A stretch of DNA of 16,535 nucleotides from Spongospora subterranea. Lineage: Eukaryota; Endomyxa; Phytomyxea; Plasmodiophorida; Plasmodiophoridae. The stretch lies in assembly GCA_900404475.1 (NCBI GenBank), contig OUQQ01000459.1, positions 387 to 16,921 of the forward strand, in the 5' to 3' direction. Shown here piece by piece: positions 1-9,289 of this stretch (positions within the stretch are counted from its first letter, which is position 1; every line of letters begins with the position of its first letter). Position numbers and translations under genes: made by a program. The notes beneath the pieces are model-generated. The model was given only the letters and a program-made list of their open reading frames with translations. It made no database searches and had not been told where the DNA came from.

Positions 1-24
1 AGTCATTGGAGGGTCAACCCTCAT

Positions 25-693
25 CTAACCTTGGGATGACCGAGGAATATATTGACAGATATCAGAATTCTGTCTTCCTCTTTCAGAACAGCAATCGCGA
101 CTGAAGTTCAAGTAGGATATTGATTCTCCCCATCTCCGAACAAATTCTGAAACACTTCCAGCGCAATGACGATACAAACAATTTTCGACAGGACGAATGA
201 ATCTTGTGATGAAAGCGGTTAAACCCGGATGAGGCGATCTCATTGAATTTGTCTTCGCAATCCCGAACTGATGATACTTTTCGAGAATTTTTTTAAACGC
301 TGAGAGGAGGTCTCGGGTTGATTTAGAGCGAAGATTATGTCTTGCTGGAATATCGAATGGTCGGTCGATCGATCCGCAAAGTTTGGATCGCAAGCCCTGA
401 CAGCTCCGCTTTCTGAAGTCCCCATGCGCGAACGTAGGGCCCCATTTTCGAATGAACTCCTGTGTGTTTTGGCCACAGTGATGATCAACGCACCCCATGA
501 TGGGTTTCGGACACCGGCTATAATATGATCGGAGAAGACTTCGAGTCATCTTGCAACTTGATCGGTATTTCTCGTTGAATTGGTAACACAAATTAATCGT
601 ATCTTCTGCGATTTTTGACCTTGAAAGAGCAAGAACAAGAGCTTTGAGATCCAATAAACCGGGGTTTTGGTCTTTAAAAGCACAAATATTCAT
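25..693 (-). CDS. Cys-rich tandem-repeat protein, C-terminal part (repeats 2 and 3)
   Basis: This 222-residue frame carries two copies of the motif C-x4-C-x6-F-x3-W-G-x7-F-x4-C, at residues 68-98 and 172-202. Spacing is identical in both, and a third copy lies in the adjacent upstream frame (702-1127). Each copy is followed by one more Cys after 7-10 residues. Between motifs are helical-looking, basic, Leu-rich stretches. The many cysteines suggest a disulfide-stabilised, possibly secreted protein, but no signal peptide is visible in this frame. The apparent start Met probably is not the true start: reading upstream through a run of seven A (704-710 on the plus strand) would connect with the frame at 702-1127 if the run were one base longer. 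I recognise no named family. The regular spacing makes chance coding unlikely; whether the gene is alive is uncertain. Confidence 0.6.
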   Translation of the reverse strand: MNICAFKDQNPGLLDLKALVLALSRSKIAEDTINLCYQFNEKYRSSCKMTRSLLRSYYSRCPKPIMGCVDHHCGQNTQEFIRKWGPTFAHGDFRKRSCQGLRSKLCGSIDRPFDIPARHNLRSKSTRDLLSAFKKILEKYHQFGIAKTNSMRSPHPGLTAFITRFIRPVENCLYRHCAGSVSEFVRRWGESISYLNFSRDCCSERGRQNSDICQYIPRSSQG

Positions 694-701
694 CAGTTTT
701 T

Positions 702-1127
702 CTAAAAAAAGGCAAATGAAAACCTGTAGTCAGGGTTTCTGACGATTTTCGGCATCTGGTAACCGCAGGCGTTATGATTTGATCCAGGACCGGGGCAGTA
801 TTTCACTCCAAAACGATAGTGCTTGAAACGCGTTCCCCAACGTGTCTGGAACAGATCAATGTCTTTGCCGCAACAGTTCACAAGACAAAGCAGGACGGGG
901 ATACAGGTGTCCTTGAGACAAATAATCACTTTAGGACTAATACCGCAGAGCAACATTCTGTAAGAGACCAGTTTCAGAACAAAATTTGAAATTAGGATCA
1001 GTTTTTGCAGGGTGCTGGGTGCCTTGGCAATTAGCCTAGGATCAGGAACATTGATGTTGACCTCAACGGTATTCCGCCGCCGCTTTCTTCCGAGCAACCG
1101 TAGAAATTCCATGATGTGTTCCCTCAT
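702..1127 (-). CDS. Cys-rich tandem-repeat protein, upstream part (repeat 1)
   Basis: This 141-residue frame contains the first copy of the C-x4-C-x6-F-x3-W-G-x7-F-x4-C motif, at residues 81-111, with extra cysteines at 61, 70, 75 and 121. The stretch just before it (about residues 38-60) is hydrophobic. The frame ends at a TAG directly after a run of seven T (minus strand), and the downstream frame 25-693 continues the same repeat pattern, so the two most likely are one gene split by a one-base slip, real or from sequencing. Upstream the frame stays open past Met1 to a TAG inside a possible splice acceptor near 1176 (minus strand reads tttag/gga), so earlier exons may exist. The dispersed repeat at 1230-2345 lies immediately upstream. 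Function unknown. Confidence 0.55.
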   Translation of the reverse strand: MREHIMEFLRLLGRKRRRNTVEVNINVPDPRLIAKAPSTLQKLILISNFVLKLVSYRMLLCGISPKVIICLKDTCIPVLLCLVNCCGKDIDLFQTRWGTRFKHYRFGVKYCPGPGSNHNACGYQMPKIVRNPDYRFSFAFF

Positions 1128-1229
1128 GGCGTCACTGCTGTGAAACTCGACCTGTTCTGGATTCGTCCGTTGTCCCTAAACAGATGATACCGTTTGTGTT
1201 ATCACATCCCAGACAGAGCGGGGGACCAG

Positions 1230-2345
1230 AGTTCTGACCAGAAACACACTGAGGCTATCATAGTCTTTGACCTCATCCAATTCCCAGTTTAGGAGCTGAC
1301 AGAGCGTGTTCAATCCCACAGCATTATCAAAATGAACAATTTTTCGAGTATGCTCCGGAAATTCATCCTAGTACGCCCATAAGCAGGTACTGCTAATCAC
1401 GATTCTCGTCAGTCGCTTACTGGTACGAAATTCTCACGAACGTCAACAGGCTGGTTTTTCGAATCGGGAGAATTTTCTATGCGGCAATCAAAAGTTTTGC
1501 CCTCTACGCTTTCAATTGACTGTTGACCATTCATACTAATAAGGGATGCATCACGGTTTAAACTCGTGCTGGGGGTGCAATCCTAACACGAACTCAGCAA
1601 ACCCAAACACAATTTGGACATGAACTGAACGGCTACGTTTCTGAAAGAACCGTCACCAAACTGGTGGGCGTTTGTGTTAGGGGGCACGAGATTCTCGAGA
1701 AAGTCTCTGGACGGCAAACATTGGTGCTTGATGGGAATGCGATTTGGATCGATTAGGCAATGGGGGTTCTCGCCATCTTGCCTCAACTGATGAGAATCGA
1801 AATTGAAATGGGGCGAGTCAACTTTCGAACCCGGACTCGATTCCCATTCCTAAAAACGCACTTAACAAGCCGAATCTCTTTTTGAATATGAACTGAACGG
1901 CTACTTTCATCGAAGAACTTTCACCAAACTTTTCGACACGATTGATATTGGAAAAATGAAACTCCAACAAAGGATTGCCTTGCAGCCAATTTGACTCCCA
2001 TGTCGGATATTCGAATACTGGAAAATGTAAATGGGTATCGTCATGGGGCATTGCCCATTGCTGCGACGGCGACATGGCGTCCTGCAAAGCCCAATCATCT
2101 CAGAATTTATTCAATTCTTTGGAGCGACATTCCGTCATCCATACCGAGACCGTCGAGGAGGCCATTCTTGTGGCGACATTGGCCTGGTCGGAGCAAGGCG
2201 GCTCACCCACAGGTTCGGTGGTCACCGATCGAGTCGGTCTGTTCGCCACAAGCAGTAATCCCAACAATTTGAGGACACGCATTGGATGAATGGCGCAACA
2301 GTATCGCGGTTCGCCAACGGGGCCAGGATGAGTTCAGAGTCAATG
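1230..2345 (-). repeat. Dispersed ~1.1 kb repeat, copy A (minus-strand coding remnants)
   Basis: This segment aligns almost colinearly, about 13.3 kb away and in the same orientation, with 14548-15650; segments compared by eye are about 80-85% identical. Conservation extends to minus-strand reading frames: both copies encode NWELDEVKD followed by a SL-x-VFLVRT stretch (near 1250-1300 here), and GQQSIESVEGKTFDC (near 1490-1530). At the minus-strand 5' end, copy A has an ATG at 2280-2282 opening a short hydrophobic start (MRVLKLLGLLLVA) that could be a signal peptide. Frames are broken by stops and shifts, so this copy is probably decayed. Inside the segment, a unit of roughly 270 bp appears to recur, for example the matching stretches at about 1621 and 1891. 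No known transposase, reverse transcriptase or named domain was recognised. Confidence 0.7.
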
Positions 2346-2365
2346 ATTAGACGAACGGATCTGTA

Positions 2366-2446
2366 GGTGTTAAACGCAAAGTGTCAGATACGGTTATGCT
2401 GGTGTTAAACACAAAGGGTCAGATTCGGTTATGTGGGTGTCAACCT
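2366..2446. repeat. 35-bp tandem repeat, two units plus a partial third
   Basis: Two adjacent 35-base units (2366-2400 and 2401-2435) differ at about five positions, and a third unit begins at 2436 (ggtgtcaacc). Each unit has the core GGTGTTAAAC then CAAAG-x-GTCAGA. The array abuts the stop codon of the mariner transposase remnant. A related core (GTGTTG then GAGGGTCAAC when read on the minus strand) occurs at about 3674-3691 beyond the other side of the transposase, so the array may include a terminal inverted repeat of that element. The tandem repeat itself is seen directly; its link with the element is inference. Confidence 0.65.
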
Positions 2447-3607
2447 TCGTCGTCCATGCAAGAGAGCATCACGCTTTGTAATGTCATGAAGGTATTTTTC
2501 AGCTTCTGAGGTTCCAACTTCTCGTACGCATTTGATACAGCAGTTATTAGTTCATCCAAGTTTTTTTGGGATTCGGTATGTTGTATAGATTGAATTGCGT
2601 TGAAAAATCCCAGGTCCAGAATGTTGAGATCTGGACTGTTTGTGGCTGACACATCAGCCTAATATCATAACCATCTTCCTGCCCACAAAGTCGGAACTGC
2701 TCGTGATCAGGCTTGATATGCGGCCGAGCATTATCTTGCTGAATATAGATAGGAGCAGACCTTGAAAAATTTAGCTCGAATTGCAGGTAGAACCTTTGTC
2801 AACAGGGCGTCAACGTACTGTTTTTGATCAACTATCAGGCTTCGTCACCGCTGTGCCCTTTGTCGGTTTATGCTCGACCGTTTTCCAGGTTCCGAAGTTA
2901 CGAACGGCCAGATGCCAATTTTTCCGTCAAAAACGCAGTTATTCTCGTCATCAAATCTTGGTCGAGCAACTGCTGCCAGGACAATGATTTTTACGATGAA
3001 GTTCTTGCTCTTGCATGAACGATAAGGTTCTTCTTCATCAGCCGTCAGATAAACTGTGGCGCGGTCGCGAGCAAGATAAAACCATTTTTCATCAATATAC
3101 ACTATGCCAAGCATCTCTCCAAATTTTGGTGAGGTAGAAATAGACAAGGGCTCAAGCATCGAAATACAAAAACTGATTCGAACGATCTTGTTACATTTAG
3201 TGAGCAGAGGCTTTAACGAATTTGTTTGACGCCGGATAATGCCTTTTTTAAGTTGACGATGTAATCTAGCGGCAGATATACCCGTTGCTGCAGATAAGTG
3301 TCTAAGGGTGTTCCTTTTGCTCAAAGGAACGGCAGCGACATCGAAAGAAATGTTCGGGTATTTTGGCTTTCGCTCGTTTTTAGATGCGATACAACTGCTG
3401 CAGTGGCTCCTGCCGCCAATGAATCTTTTCCTCGATGTCAAATCCGGCTCATCGTGATCCAAGATATGTTGAGTTCGGCCCCGATAATAGCGAACACCCC
3501 CTTTTTGGGGTTCCAGTGATATCCAACATCGTCAAAAGGTGGTACTGGTACACAGCTGTGCGAGCATCGTTGCTTAACACTGTTAACCGGTTCCGGTTGG
3601 TATCCTC
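2440..3607 (-). pseudogene. Mariner-like (DD39D type) transposase pseudogene
   Basis: On the minus strand, pieces in several frames line up with a plant/stramenopile-type mariner transposase. The N-terminal DNA-binding part (about 3607-3380) includes PKKGVFAIIGAEL and a RI-x-HRGK motif whose Trp codon is now TGA (3438-3440). The catalytic core has VYIDEKWFYLARD (first Asp codon 3091-3093), then SKNFIVK and LAAVARPRF, then YIQQDNARPH (second Asp 2733-2735), and finally NSPDLNILDLGFF (third Asp 2614-2616). The second and third Asp are 119 bases apart, which gives 39 residues between them after restoring one lost base; that matches the DD39D class. The C-terminal part ends at a stop at 2440-2442. 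At least three frameshifts (near 3320, 2845 and 2645) plus the stop make it inactive. Intact catalytic triad codons suggest fairly recent decay. Confidence 0.88.
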
Positions 3608-3659
3608 ATCTGCAACTTGTCCATCGGCAGAAGGAACGTTCCTTTGATAATGAAAATAT

Positions 3660-5147
3660 GCAATTCAAAAAAAAGTTGACCCTCATCAACACTCAATGGC
3701 ACTACCCACAAATCTCCAAACCAGTTTCAAACGCCGATATTCCATCAAAACACACAAAACGCTTCAAATTTTGGACAAGATCAAGTTGGCTAGCGACCAC
3801 AAAATATTGGATTGCCAAACTTGAAAAAATGAGCTTATTTCAAACAAAAACTCCTATCGATCGGTTATTTGAAACGGAGGTAGTACAAAAATTGCCTTGT
3901 TTTCGATTGGTTGCGATGAATCCGCATTAAACGACGCCACGAGTTAGTTCTCACCGGATTTTGGTCTCAAACATCACTGTGTCATTTTGCCTTATCATCC
4001 AGTTCTCCCTGCAATCTCTCAAACCTGTTTACCATTCGTTTTCAGGCTTTATTCATGCAACACAATCAGTTTCATTGATTTCGCTATACACCTGGTTCTC
4101 CTCTCCAATAGAGTCATCTTCTCATGATTTCTCGGTTCCGACGATGTCAACCTGGATTGCCGTTGGATGGTACGATAAGGTGGATCAATAAACGAGCTGG
4201 ATGTGGACTAAACTTTTAGCGCCTGCACTAATTCCAAATTAAATGGATGTATGTTGGTTGTGAACCAACCCCAATTTTTTTATGCCGAGTGTTTGTAAAC
4301 TGAGTTTTACTCAAGCGAAACTTGACGGCGATCAAATGCAGAATTTCCCTGAGCCCATGAATTCTGAAACCAAATGCACTATCAAATCAAGCAACGCTAG
4401 ATATCGAAAGGTGTAAACTGGTAATCTTCCTTCTCTCTCAATTTTTCCTATTTGAAGATTACAAATTAGAGCATTCTTGCTCAAAGCTGGAATGCATACA
4501 CTGCAGCAGCGTATGGAATACAGAATGCTTACGAGGAACTTGATTTTGGTTTCAAACCGGGTTCCTTACGCTGCAGCCAGTAGATGTGGTCCTGCCTCGA
4601 GCAAGAGGGCTCGATATGTACAACATTGCACATCAATTTAAAGGAAGGCGTCGTTTGAGTAATCCGGATCGGCGCTTCGAGGTCGTAGGACTTCCTGGAC
4701 AATTTGGCTGTTGGGTGGTGTTGGGAAATGGCATTGATAAGGAATCAAAATCGCCTGTTGAGTTTGTTGATGGATGTGCTGTACTGCGATTTCGTGCTGC
4801 AAAAGTTCTGGTACATGAACACTAAACCGTAGTGTGTCTCTTTCAAGCAGAATGCCAGTCGAAACCTGTGGTCCATGATGGAATCATCGATTTTGAATTA
4901 GGTTTCCAAGAAGTCCTCGACATTGGGGTACAATCAAATTCGTTCTCAATGTGGATGACCTTCTCTGGCATTGCACGACAATAATCGACACATTGACAGT
5001 GTGAATAATGCTAAACCGATTCTACTTCGCGATCTGTTACAGATTCAGAGTGTTTCTTTGATTTACAAGTATGTTTGAGGACCGATGGTTATCGAAAAAT
5101 TGTTTCATCTCTATTTCGATTCATTTTGTCGATGATGGGCTTCTACT
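3660..5147. other. Interval without a recognisable gene
   Basis: Short open frames occur on the plus strand (3658-3930, 3961-4191 and 4586-4825; 76-90 residues) but none shows a domain, signal peptide, clear start context or repeat relation that I can identify. The frame at 4586-4825 has the most protein-like composition. The sequence is mixed, moderately AT-rich and without strong tandem repeats. It may contain decayed transposon or gene DNA, but I cannot support a specific call. Confidence 0.4.
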
Positions 5148-5780
5148 TTAATCTACCATCCTCTGTTTTCGAAAGTTTCCGGAGAGAATACATTGGCAAC
5201 AATGGTCTGTACCCGTTCCATTGGTTGATGACAGTCGTTGCAATGTTTGTTGTCTCCCCCAAAGTTTAACCAGGCTGACCAGCAGGATCAACTGTCTCAC
5301 TTGCTTAATCCCTGAAACATGCCCTACTTCCTCCTTCTTTTTTACATTCCAAAAGGCCAGCTTATAGCCTGCATGGACTTGCCGCTTCTTCGACGACGAC
5401 TGGAGAAAGGAACAGGTGTGGACCGGAATGTCGTATCGATAAAACATGGACATCAGCCCTGGCAAACCCCATTCGGTAGTTCTCTCCTAATGTGCAGTCT
5501 AATCAGGCAACTGTAAATCTTGGAGCATCTCTGCAACTCGGCTACCAATGGGTGCATTCTACTGTTCGCAACGCTTCACGACACTGTCCGAACGATTGGC
5601 TAATCTGTCCCTGACTGATGAACGGCAGAATTCTACTGCAGATAACGTTCGGTTGAGCAGCAACTCATCAGACATGATATTGGTGTTTACTTGTTGTTCC
5701 ATATCCAATGACTCTGCAGAGATCTGTCGATCGCACGCAAGGAAGACCAGACGGAGCATGAGCTTACCAATCAGATGAAT
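5148..5780 (-). pseudogene. Possible decayed coding sequence, unknown family
   Basis: Two minus-strand frames (5559-5759 and 5148-5465, 66 and 105 residues) have protein-like composition. The first reads as an amphipathic, helix-prone stretch containing LRLVFLACDRQ and LSAVEFCRSSVRD; the second includes SSSKKRQVHAGYKLAFWNV. They are separated by a stop and a frame change within about 100 bases, so if they belong together the gene is broken. Plus-strand frames of similar length overlap them, so chance cannot be ruled out. No family recognised. Confidence 0.2.
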
Positions 5781-6124
5781 GGCATTCTTCGCTACGAGCT
5801 GGAGCTCTCTGATTGTACTTCAAATCGATCAGAATTATGATATTACATCACTATGAAATGGCCAAGGACAACGGGAAGGATGGAAATGATATCACAGTAT
5901 GGTGAGAACCAAATGTTTTGGACAGCGCATTTCCATGAACAAATTCCATAACCGAGTCATAGTTTGACCAGGTCTTGGGAGACTCTCCAGGTTGACGAAC
6001 TTGAACCGGAAAAAATTCAAAGCGAATCATTTGCTGCATCACAACCAGAATCAACTGGAATGAGATCATTTGTTCTGGATTAATGACAGGATCTTCATTG
6101 ACACTGGAACCTTGATCTTGAACC

Positions 6125-7069
6125 ATGCCATTCTCGATATCATCGGTTTCGCTCAACATGAATTTGAAGCAAAACGTCCTCTTGATCGCATCGATCGTCT
6201 CGCTCCTGGCAGCCGGATCCCTGGCTGCTGATGCACTCGATTTCTCCTATACGGATCAAGAGGCCTGGGCAAGATTACCCAACTCCCAATGTGGCAAATC
6301 GCATCAATCGCCCGTTAATATCAATCTAGCTCAAGCCAAAGTCAGCACCCTGTTGAGCGAGTTTTTTCGCTGCAGCTGGCAGGCACCCCATGCGATTATC
6401 AATGGGACAATATTCAACACTGGCCGAACCATCGAACTAGACGTTGCCAGTCCTCATGAATGTGTGGGTATTCCTGGCCTTCCGCACGATAAGCGATTCC
6501 GATTGCAACAGGTCCATATTCACTACAGCTCCCGATCCGGTGAAGGCAGCGAGCACACGTTTAATGGGAGAGCGGCGGCGCTTGAGTTGCATTTGGTTCA
6601 TTTTGATACAAAATTTGAGACCATTGAAAAAGCGGCCGCCCAACCCAATGGAATTATGGTCGCCGCTTTATTGTTTAATGAGGTATCGGAATCCATTGCG
6701 AATAGTGAGATGGCCAAGATTGCGATCATGACAGCGACGACGCTGAAAAATGTCGCTAAAGAGAAGGATGCGAAACTGCACTTGGCACTTAACGTCCAAG
6801 CGTTGATAGCTCAAACGGGTTTCGCAGAGTTCAACCCACGATTCGTGACCTATCGTGGGTCGTTGACGACGCCAACGTGTAATGAGGTAGTGACATGGGT
6901 GATTGCCGATGGAAGAGGACACATCGGTGAGCACTCCATGCGGGTACTTCGATCGGCATCAGGCAAGGAGAACGGCAGACTTGTGCCCAACTTCAGACAC
7001 GTTCAGCCCCTGAACGACCGCCCAGTCCTTGCATCGTTCGATCATCGACAACCCGCTCTTCGTTTCTAA
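6125..7069 (+). CDS. Secreted alpha-class carbonic anhydrase
   Basis: An intact 314-residue, single-exon frame encoding an alpha-carbonic anhydrase, which reversibly hydrates CO2 to bicarbonate at a zinc site. The zinc ligands are present: VHIHY gives His131 and His133, and ELHLVH gives His156. GSEHT (Glu143-His144), Glu154 and SLTTPT (Thr248-Thr249) match the conserved second-shell and Thr199/Thr200 positions. QSPVNI and NEVVTWVI are family signatures. Cys56 and Cys252 sit where extracellular members form a conserved disulfide. Residues 12-35 form a typical signal peptide (NLKQNVLLIASIVSLLAAG), so the start may be Met12 (6158) rather than Met1; ACCATG at Met1 is also a good context. The proton-shuttle position (His64 in human CA II) aligns with Arg101, exactly 30 residues before His131. 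Expected to act in the cell wall, periplasmic space or outside. An AATAAA follows 39 bases after the stop. Confidence 0.95.
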   Translation: MPFSISSVSLNMNLKQNVLLIASIVSLLAAGSLAADALDFSYTDQEAWARLPNSQCGKSHQSPVNINLAQAKVSTLLSEFFRCSWQAPHAIINGTIFNTGRTIELDVASPHECVGIPGLPHDKRFRLQQVHIHYSSRSGEGSEHTFNGRAAALELHLVHFDTKFETIEKAAAQPNGIMVAALLFNEVSESIANSEMAKIAIMTATTLKNVAKEKDAKLHLALNVQALIAQTGFAEFNPRFVTYRGSLTTPTCNEVVTWVIADGRGHIGEHSMRVLRSASGKENGRLVPNFRHVQPLNDRPVLASFDHRQPALRF

Positions 7070-7107
7070 ACATGACGATTCGCAAAGGAGCGTCTTTCCC
7101 CATTGTC

Positions 7108-7113
7108 AATAAA
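7108..7113 (+). promoter_or_regulatory. Likely polyadenylation signal of the carbonic anhydrase gene
   Basis: A canonical AATAAA hexamer lies 39 bases after the carbonic anhydrase stop codon, in the right strand and distance range for a eukaryotic poly(A) signal. Short 3' untranslated regions fit a compact oomycete-like genome. Evidence is positional only. Confidence 0.45.
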
Positions 7114-8249
7114 ACCATTCGTTTTGGGATAATCAGTCGTGGAGACTCATTACAAAGGCGAACTCTACCGTATATCACTATCATGCTCGGGACCTCCATC
7201 ATCTCAGAGTTCTATCAGATCGGAATCTGCACATGTCATATCATCTGTAGGTTCAACGACAACAAGTCAACCAATTTTTCAACTCCAGATGGTCGATCTC
7301 GTCAGCGACATCGATCATCATCAGGTTCCGTATGCGCTCAATCAACGATGGACCCAATGGCTCTGCTCAATTCGGGGAACGTTCAAGACCGGATATGGCT
7401 GGTTTTAGCATCGATCAACCAAATTGTATCTGAATTGAATTTGTTGATCAATATTGGTGGTGTAGAATGGCTGATCGTCACCTGGGAAAAGCGTCCTACA
7501 CCTTTTCTGATGTCCCTCCAGAATACTTGACATGTTCGACATCGGACACGTATCCGTTTATTGGCCAACGCCATCCTTGGTTGTGGCACCACCGGAGTCA
7601 ATGATATGCATTGTTGTGCGATGTGTATGTCGTCGTTATCGCGTCTGTATTGCGCTAAGGTTCGTCTTGCACATAGTCAGAGACGTTCGTCGATTACTTC
7701 CTGTTCCAAAGCAACCCAAGGCTGTGGCGGGCGGTGTTTCTGAACTCCTCTCGGGGTGTTCAGCGAAATAGGCGACCTTACTCGATTCCTGTCGGTTGTC
7801 CTGTTTGGCGCTCTTTCGCCCTCGTCCGTATACTCCTCAGCGCGTACTTCGTCATTTAGTTCTCGGATGGGTGACCAATTCGCGTGCAGAATATACCCTT
7901 GGTGTGTCGCTGGTCATTGTTGACAGTGTTTCGGTTGTGTTCGTCTTGTTTTGGTGACGTTCAACACCATGTTGTTTCGCACAGTTGAACCTGCACTTGC
8001 ATCTGCGATTCGTCAAATGTTACCATGATTGTTTAACTACGTTGGGCGCTATCGAGAATTCATGGACAGGTCGTTGACGTCGTTTTCAAAGTTGCGGTGA
8101 TGTGGAGATGCAGGTATGCGAATTGCCGGTTCCAAAATATCCAACAACTCGCCTACCTGCACTGCGGCGGTATCACCGCTGACGAAATCGGCATCAACGG
8201 TCTGTGGACGAACATCGTCAGCGTTCAGCGAAGTCAAGAGTAAATCACG
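7114..8249. other. Interval without a recognisable intact gene, possible retroelement leader
   Basis: Several frames of 60-150 residues exist (for example plus strand 7072-7530 and 7532-7771) but they have no recognisable domain. The 7072-7530 frame starts three bases after the carbonic anhydrase stop and overlaps the putative poly(A) signal, so I do not accept it as a gene. Because a copia-type Gag knuckle follows at 8387, the right-hand part may be decayed Gag N-terminal or leader DNA; no long terminal repeat was identified. Confidence 0.35.
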
Positions 8250-8730
8250 ACGGCAATGTCACAACTGACAACACAGGTTTTGCTATACAAACAGCACCGA
8301 ATTGATCGTCGCCAAGACGGGGCATTGCCGACTCATCACGTAACAATATTCGGTCAACAAATTGCAGCGTCAATCGACAGCCGTCGTGTAAATTCTGCAC
8401 ACGAATCGGCCACTCGACGGACGAATGCCGAATTATGGCGAAGTAAGTCCGGGCGCCACGAAGAACACGCGAAAAGAGTTGTCCCATTGCTGATACACCA
8501 ATTTTAACAGGAACTACTCGGCCAATCATGAACTCCACACATCACACGCGATGGCAACGATAGACACATCAGGCAATGAACACATTATCGATTATGGCGC
8601 CGCAGACAAAGTCATTATCGATCACAACCGGCTGCTGACACCGGTAAACATATCGATCTCGGTCGCCAACGTAGGAGCGAAGATGCACGCGACAGGGAGG
8701 GTATCACGACGATACGTTGAGGCGCTGTGA
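8250..8730 (+). mobile_element. Copia-type retrotransposon remnant: Gag zinc knuckle and protease
   Basis: At 8387-8428 the plus strand encodes CKFCTRIGHSTDEC, a perfect C-x2-C-x4-H-x4-C retroviral-type zinc knuckle, as found at the end of Ty1/copia Gag; a stop follows after five residues. In a different frame at 8551-8730 it encodes a copia-type aspartic protease segment: HIIDYGAADKVI, NRLLTPVNISISVAN and GAKMHATG. The catalytic triplet is D-Y-G rather than D-S/T-G (Asp codon 8590-8592), and the frame closes at 8728-8730 instead of continuing to integrase. The order knuckle then protease is right for a copia polyprotein. Frame change, altered active site and early stop show a dead copy. Integrase and copia reverse transcriptase were not found downstream. 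Confidence 0.75.
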
Positions 8731-9289
8731 GATCGGCAGATGTGATCGAGTTTATGACTAGACGCGACAGCACATTTATGTCTAAATTGAATTTTCAAAC
8801 CGAATTATCAAACCTGGCCGATCCACCTCAATATTAACCCAAAACGCTCAACGTGCCCTCCCTCAACAACCTGCAGAAATAGGGACCTATGGCACCGTTG
8901 ATTCGGTCACCAGGGCGCACATGGCACCGATCGGCACGACGAGATTCACGGGTGGCCAACACACACCGATCACTGACTTCGTCGTCAATAAGGGGGGAAG
9001 CGCGTCATCCCGACACCATCCCCGACATCAAGATATGATGACTTCAAAACGATGGCCGCACAGATTCCGACAGCCCAAGGCGGTGTTTTAGACGATCTGA
9101 GGCCAACGGTATACAGGAATGGGTAAGTGCAATGCAGGATGAGTAGATCAACACACCCTCATATCCGAGTTGCTGTACTAATGAGTCACTTCCCTGGAGA
9201 CCGTTCCTTGACGTGCCATCGGCTCATGCAAGATTAACGATATCGGTATGTTAATTTAAATCATCCTGCTCGGTTCTACCTCTTTTTCT
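8731..9289. other. Interval without a recognisable gene
   Basis: No open frame of useful length and no motif seen. This would be the integrase region if the copia remnant were complete, but I could not align any HHCC or D,D,E motif in any frame, so it is either strongly decayed or unrelated. Confidence 0.35.

Noticed and set aside
1975..2289. 104-residue plus-strand frame in repeat copy A
   Set aside because: It overlaps several other frames, is not preserved in copy B in the same form, and the conserved peptides lie on the minus strand.
5851..6159. 102-residue minus-strand frame overlapping the carbonic anhydrase start
   Set aside because: It covers the likely promoter and signal-peptide region of an intact gene on the other strand, with no domain; it is best explained as a shadow frame.
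7072..7530. 152-residue plus-strand frame just after the carbonic anhydrase
   Set aside because: It starts three bases after that stop codon, runs through its likely poly(A) signal, and has no recognisable domain or consistent composition.
8245..8538. 97-residue minus-strand frame
   Set aside because: It is antisense to the copia Gag zinc knuckle; the recognisable motifs are on the plus strand.
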